Of a stretch of 40,286 bases of DNA, positions 36,957 to 40,286 are shown in pieces. Source of the stretch: Bacillota bacterium (GTDB taxonomy: Bacteria > Bacillota > Limnochordia > JAAZLZ01); the NCBI GenBank assembly GCA_012522085.1, contig JAAYLE010000148.1, positions 1 to 40,286 on the forward strand. Direction: 5' to 3'. The notes beneath the pieces were generated by a model that worked only from the letters and a program-made list of their open reading frames with translations, ran no database searches and was not told the DNA's origin. The position numbers and the translations under genes are program-made. Numbering within the stretch: position 1 is the first letter of the stretch; the number at the start of each line of letters is the position of its first letter.

Positions 36957-38114
36957 TCACCTCGCAAAAGCCGCCAAATTACCGATGCCAATGATCATGG
37001 TGATGGCCACGAAAAACATCAGAGCTACCGTTCCCACCGCAACGAACAACAAAGTCAGGGAGTCGGCCATTGAACCTAGAGCTTGGGTCAGCCTCGGTTC
37101 ACTGATGGGCTGCACCATCGCCGCAACGAGCCGGTAGAGGATAATGGCCGAGGCGATCTTCATCATCGGGAAAGCGGCAGTCAAGCCTACGGCCGCCAGG
37201 CCCAAGGCCCCAATGGTATTCTTGATCAGTAGGGAACCACCAACGACTACCTCCACAGCATCGGCGAACATGCCGCCGATGACCGGGACAAAGGTGCCAG
37301 TCAAAAACTTAGCCGTCCGCAAGGCAGCACCGTCGGCTACTGGGGCAATGGCTCCCCTGACGACCATGACGCCAAGAAACAGACTGAAGACAACGCCCAA
37401 CAGGGCAATGCACCCTGTCCGAACAAGGCCCGCTAAGCGAGACAAGGGAAACTCGGCCGAGAAGTTGCCGGCTACCCCTAGGACGGCGGCGACGAAAATC
37501 AAGGGAAAGATTATGCCCTCAACCAAAGTGCCGACGGTAGTTGTCACTGCGAGAAGCAGGGGACTGAAAATGGCGGCGGAACTAACCGCGCCTACGGCCA
37601 CGAGCAAGGTGGCCATTGTCGGCAGCAGCGCCTGCATGAAGGATACCATCGAGTCGATTGTCCGACTGCCAACTTGAGCGGCACTATGGAAGCTCTGCAA
37701 TGCCAGGACCGTCAACACAGCCATGCAGACGGCGAAAGCAAGCTCACTAGCTCCGGCTGGAAGGCCGCGCTGGAGATTCTGCAGCAAGGAGCAAAGGACG
37801 ACGAGCACTATCAATTGACCCATCAGTCGTGTTTGCAGGAAGACTTCTCCCCATAGGTAACGGAGCAATGCCAACATGATCTCCCCCAAGTCGGCGAAAC
37901 CTTCTCCTCGGACGATGCGGCGCACGTCAAAAGGAGGCAATAGCTCCCTCACCTCTGGCTCCAAATCGGCCAAAAAAGCTCGAATCCCCGCTAGATCTAG
38001 TTCCGACAGCTGCTCCTCAATAACGAGGTGTAAGGGATCCTCCTGAGCTTTCATGGGCCAAGGCAGGAGCAAGACCATGCCTATACTTAAGCAAATCGCC
38101 AGTCGGCAAAACAC
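36957..38114 (-). CDS. spoIIIAE: Stage III sporulation protein AE
   Basis: 385 aa polytopic protein in the canonical spoIIIA position. Confidence 0.95.
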   Translation of the reverse strand: MFCRLAICLSIGMVLLLPWPMKAQEDPLHLVIEEQLSELDLAGIRAFLADLEPEVRELLPPFDVRRIVRGEGFADLGEIMLALLRYLWGEVFLQTRLMGQLIVLVVLCSLLQNLQRGLPAGASELAFAVCMAVLTVLALQSFHSAAQVGSRTIDSMVSFMQALLPTMATLLVAVGAVSSAAIFSPLLLAVTTTVGTLVEGIIFPLIFVAAVLGVAGNFSAEFPLSRLAGLVRTGCIALLGVVFSLFLGVMVVRGAIAPVADGAALRTAKFLTGTFVPVIGGMFADAVEVVVGGSLLIKNTIGALGLAAVGLTAAFPMMKIASAIILYRLVAAMVQPISEPRLTQALGSMADSLTLLFVAVGTVALMFFVAITMIIGIGNLAAFAR

Positions 38115-38125
38115 CCCATCTCCCC

Positions 38126-38515
38126 CTACGGCAGCAGACCAACCAAGGTATCTAAAATGGCGACAACTACCGGGATGGAAATCGCAAGGATCATGATCTT
38201 GCCTGCAATTTCAATGACCAAGGCCACCGCCTCCTCGCCCGCGTCCTTGCTGACTTGGGCTCCTAGGGCCGTCAAGTAGGCAATGCCAATGCTGCGCAAG
38301 ATCACACCCAAATAGAACCCACTAAGGTCGGCCCGTTGACCAAGCTCGTAAAAAACTTGGAGAACCCGGTCTAGGGGACCGATAAGAAGGAGAAACACGC
38401 CAACCACGAAGGCGAGGCTCAGCTGCGGCGCCAATTCGGGGTAGCGCTCCCGCAAATGGGCAAGTATGACCGTGATGATGATCCCTAGCCCTGCGATGCG
38501 GGCGATATCCGACAC
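38126..38515 (-). CDS. spoIIIAD: Stage III sporulation protein AD
   Basis: 129 aa; IARIAGLGIIITVILAHLRERYPELAPQLSLAFVVGVFLLL. Confidence 0.95.
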   Translation of the reverse strand: MSDIARIAGLGIIITVILAHLRERYPELAPQLSLAFVVGVFLLLIGPLDRVLQVFYELGQRADLSGFYLGVILRSIGIAYLTALGAQVSKDAGEEAVALVIEIAGKIMILAISIPVVVAILDTLVGLLP

Positions 38516-38529
38516 AGCTTTCTACCCCC

Positions 38530-38727
38530 TCACCAGAGGCGAAAGGTGGATTCCACCCGCTCCAGTAGCTGGGATACCCAGGGAAACAGCCATAACAGAG
38601 CTAGAATGATGCCAGCAAGTCCCAGGGCATAGGCCAATTCATCCCGCTTGGCTTGGACCAGGACGATGTTCAAGATGGCTACTAACAGACCTAAACCAGC
38701 TATGCGTATGATTAACGATGTGTCCAT
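38530..38727 (-). CDS. spoIIIAC: Stage III sporulation protein AC
   Basis: Start refined to ATG 38727: MDTSLIIRIAGLGLLVAILNIVLVQAKRDELAYALGLAGIILALLW (65 aa). Confidence 0.95.
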   Translation of the reverse strand: MDTSLIIRIAGLGLLVAILNIVLVQAKRDELAYALGLAGIILALLWLFPWVSQLLERVESTFRLW

Positions 38728-38744
38728 ACTCGCTGCCCCCCTGC

Positions 38745-39272
38745 TTAGTAGAACAAGAGGACCAGGGCGGCCCCGCCTGCTAGCCCTAAGTAGTTCCAGA
38801 GGCGAACGTTGCGCTCCCGTTCCTCGATGGCAACCTGTTCTTCCAACTGCAATTGATGGCGGGCCAAGGCCAGGTGTTTTCCTTGGTCTTCTTTGCTTGA
38901 CAGCCCTATGACCTGGCCTAGTCCCCGCAGCACTTCCAGATCCCTTCTTTGGAGGGCCAGAAGTGGCGCCTGTTTCCTCAAGGCAAAGTTCCAAGCATCG
39001 TTAAAGGAACAACCCTCACCGGCAAGGAAGCTGCGGGCCGCCTCCTGGAAAATCCCACTTACGGGCGGGTCCACTCGACGGGCAACCGTCTCAAGAGCTT
39101 CCGGCAAGGAGGCATTGGCGTAGCTGACTTCCGTTTCTAAGATTTGGAGTCCCAGCTGCAAGAGCCGCAGCTGCCTAGGCCGTTCGATGAAATTGCCGGC
39201 GACCATGGTGGAAATACGCCAACAGCTGCCAAGGATCACCAAGACTCCGACGACCCGGAGCAATCTGCCCAC
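38745..39272 (-). CDS. spoIIIAB: Stage III sporulation protein AB
   Basis: 175 aa, GTG start; RQLRLLQLGLQILETEVSYANASLPEALETVARR. Confidence 0.94.
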   Translation of the reverse strand: MGRLLRVVGVLVILGSCWRISTMVAGNFIERPRQLRLLQLGLQILETEVSYANASLPEALETVARRVDPPVSGIFQEAARSFLAGEGCSFNDAWNFALRKQAPLLALQRRDLEVLRGLGQVIGLSSKEDQGKHLALARHQLQLEEQVAIEERERNVRLWNYLGLAGGAALVLLFY

Positions 39273-39336
39273 CTCACTTCCTAGTCCATATGTATAGACA
39301 AACTAAGTAGGATATGCCCTGACTGACAAGATTTCC

Positions 39337-40275
39337 TCACAACGAGATGATCTGCTCAACGGTGCCAACGCCTTGTCTTCGACTGAGGACAACTACCCGG
39401 CGAAAGTGCCCTTCTGCCAATAGGGCGGCCATTAACGGACGACGATGAAGTTCTTCTAGGTTTCGTCCATGGGCCGTGGCGATAACGGTGACGCCGCAAT
39501 TGGCAGCTTCAGCAAGGGCAGCTCCATCCTCTGGTCGACCGATTTCATCGGTGATCAGAACCTGCGGCGACATGGACCGCAACAAAATCATCATCCCCTC
39601 AGCCTTGGGGCACCCATCCAAAACGTCTGTCCGGGGTCCCACATCCAGTTGGGGGATTCCGCGGTAACAGCCGGCAATCTCGGACCGCTCATCGGCGATG
39701 GCCACTTGCCGCCCTGGCAGCCCCAGGCTAGGCACCCCCCAGCTCAACTGCCGCGCCAAGTCACGCAGCAGCGTAGTCTTCCCGCAGACTGGGGGCGAGA
39801 TGATCAAGGTCTGGCAGACCTCCTTTTCCTCAATGAGGAAAGGCAGCACTCGGTCGGCCGCTCCTATGACCTGACGACTTAGGCGCAAATTAATGCCCGC
39901 AATGTGTTTGATGGTTCTCAGCCGACCGTTCTCCATCACCGCTTGACCAACTAGTCCCACCCGATGACCACCAGGCAGGGTGATATATCCATTGCGAAGC
40001 TCTTCCTCAAGGGCATATAAAGACCCCTTGGTCAACAGCTGCACCACCCGGTCCAACTCTTCTTTCGTTAGACGATAAACCTTGTGGGGGGAGCAGCTGA
40101 GACCCTCCGGCCCAAGGAAGGCATCTTCTCCGCCGACAACGATCATGACCGGCCTTTCAACCCGCAGCCTTATCTCTTCGAGCCGATGGAGAATCGCATC
40201 GTCTAGGACAATGAGCAAATCTCGCAAGGAACGAGGCAGCACAGGGAAAATGTCCCGCTCCAAGAGTTGCCTCAC
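39337..40275 (-). CDS. spoIIIAA: Stage III sporulation protein AA (ATPase)
   Basis: 312 aa; LEEIRLRVERPVMIV, ISPPVCGKTTLLRDLARQL Walker A, VLITDEIGRPEDGAAL. Confidence 0.96.
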   Translation of the reverse strand: MRQLLERDIFPVLPRSLRDLLIVLDDAILHRLEEIRLRVERPVMIVVGGEDAFLGPEGLSCSPHKVYRLTKEELDRVVQLLTKGSLYALEEELRNGYITLPGGHRVGLVGQAVMENGRLRTIKHIAGINLRLSRQVIGAADRVLPFLIEEKEVCQTLIISPPVCGKTTLLRDLARQLSWGVPSLGLPGRQVAIADERSEIAGCYRGIPQLDVGPRTDVLDGCPKAEGMMILLRSMSPQVLITDEIGRPEDGAALAEAANCGVTVIATAHGRNLEELHRRPLMAALLAEGHFRRVVVLSRRQGVGTVEQIISL

Positions 40276-40286
40276 CGATGGCCGAG

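Overview
The window is a dense, mostly minus-strand chromosomal segment from a spore-forming Firmicute. Gene content and order are sporulation and housekeeping. (1) A dipicolinate/lysine cluster: dapA, dapG-type aspartate kinase, asd, spoVFB, spoVFA, dapB, then ymxH, a dimeric dUTPase and an M16 peptidase. (2) Spore/cortex enzymes: GH18+SH3, two polysaccharide deacetylases, LysM-SleB. (3) An envelope cluster of MraY/WecA-like GT4, GT2, SteB-like and SteA-like proteins next to spo0A. (4) spoIVB-recN-argR-nadK-tlyA-dxs. (5) A DUF21-like membrane protein followed by a ~540-nt non-coding, hairpin-rich region, then ispA-xseB-xseA-nusB. This context matches OLE RNA with its protein partner OapA. (6) DUF2273-amaP-asp23, accC-accB and the complete spoIIIAA-AH operon. 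The most notable signals are the OLE RNA/OapA locus, two predicted beta-barrel proteins (signal peptide, alternating strands, C-terminal Phe) that suggest a diderm, Limnochordia-like sporulating host, a perfect hairpin presenting the Shine-Dalgarno in its loop and the AUG in its stem ahead of one barrel gene, an OMP/DUF1538/P-II insertion splitting the usual spoIVB-spo0A pair, and several long inverted repeats. I saw no tRNA, rRNA, CRISPR array, transposase or phage genes. All family calls come from reading the sequence and were not searched.
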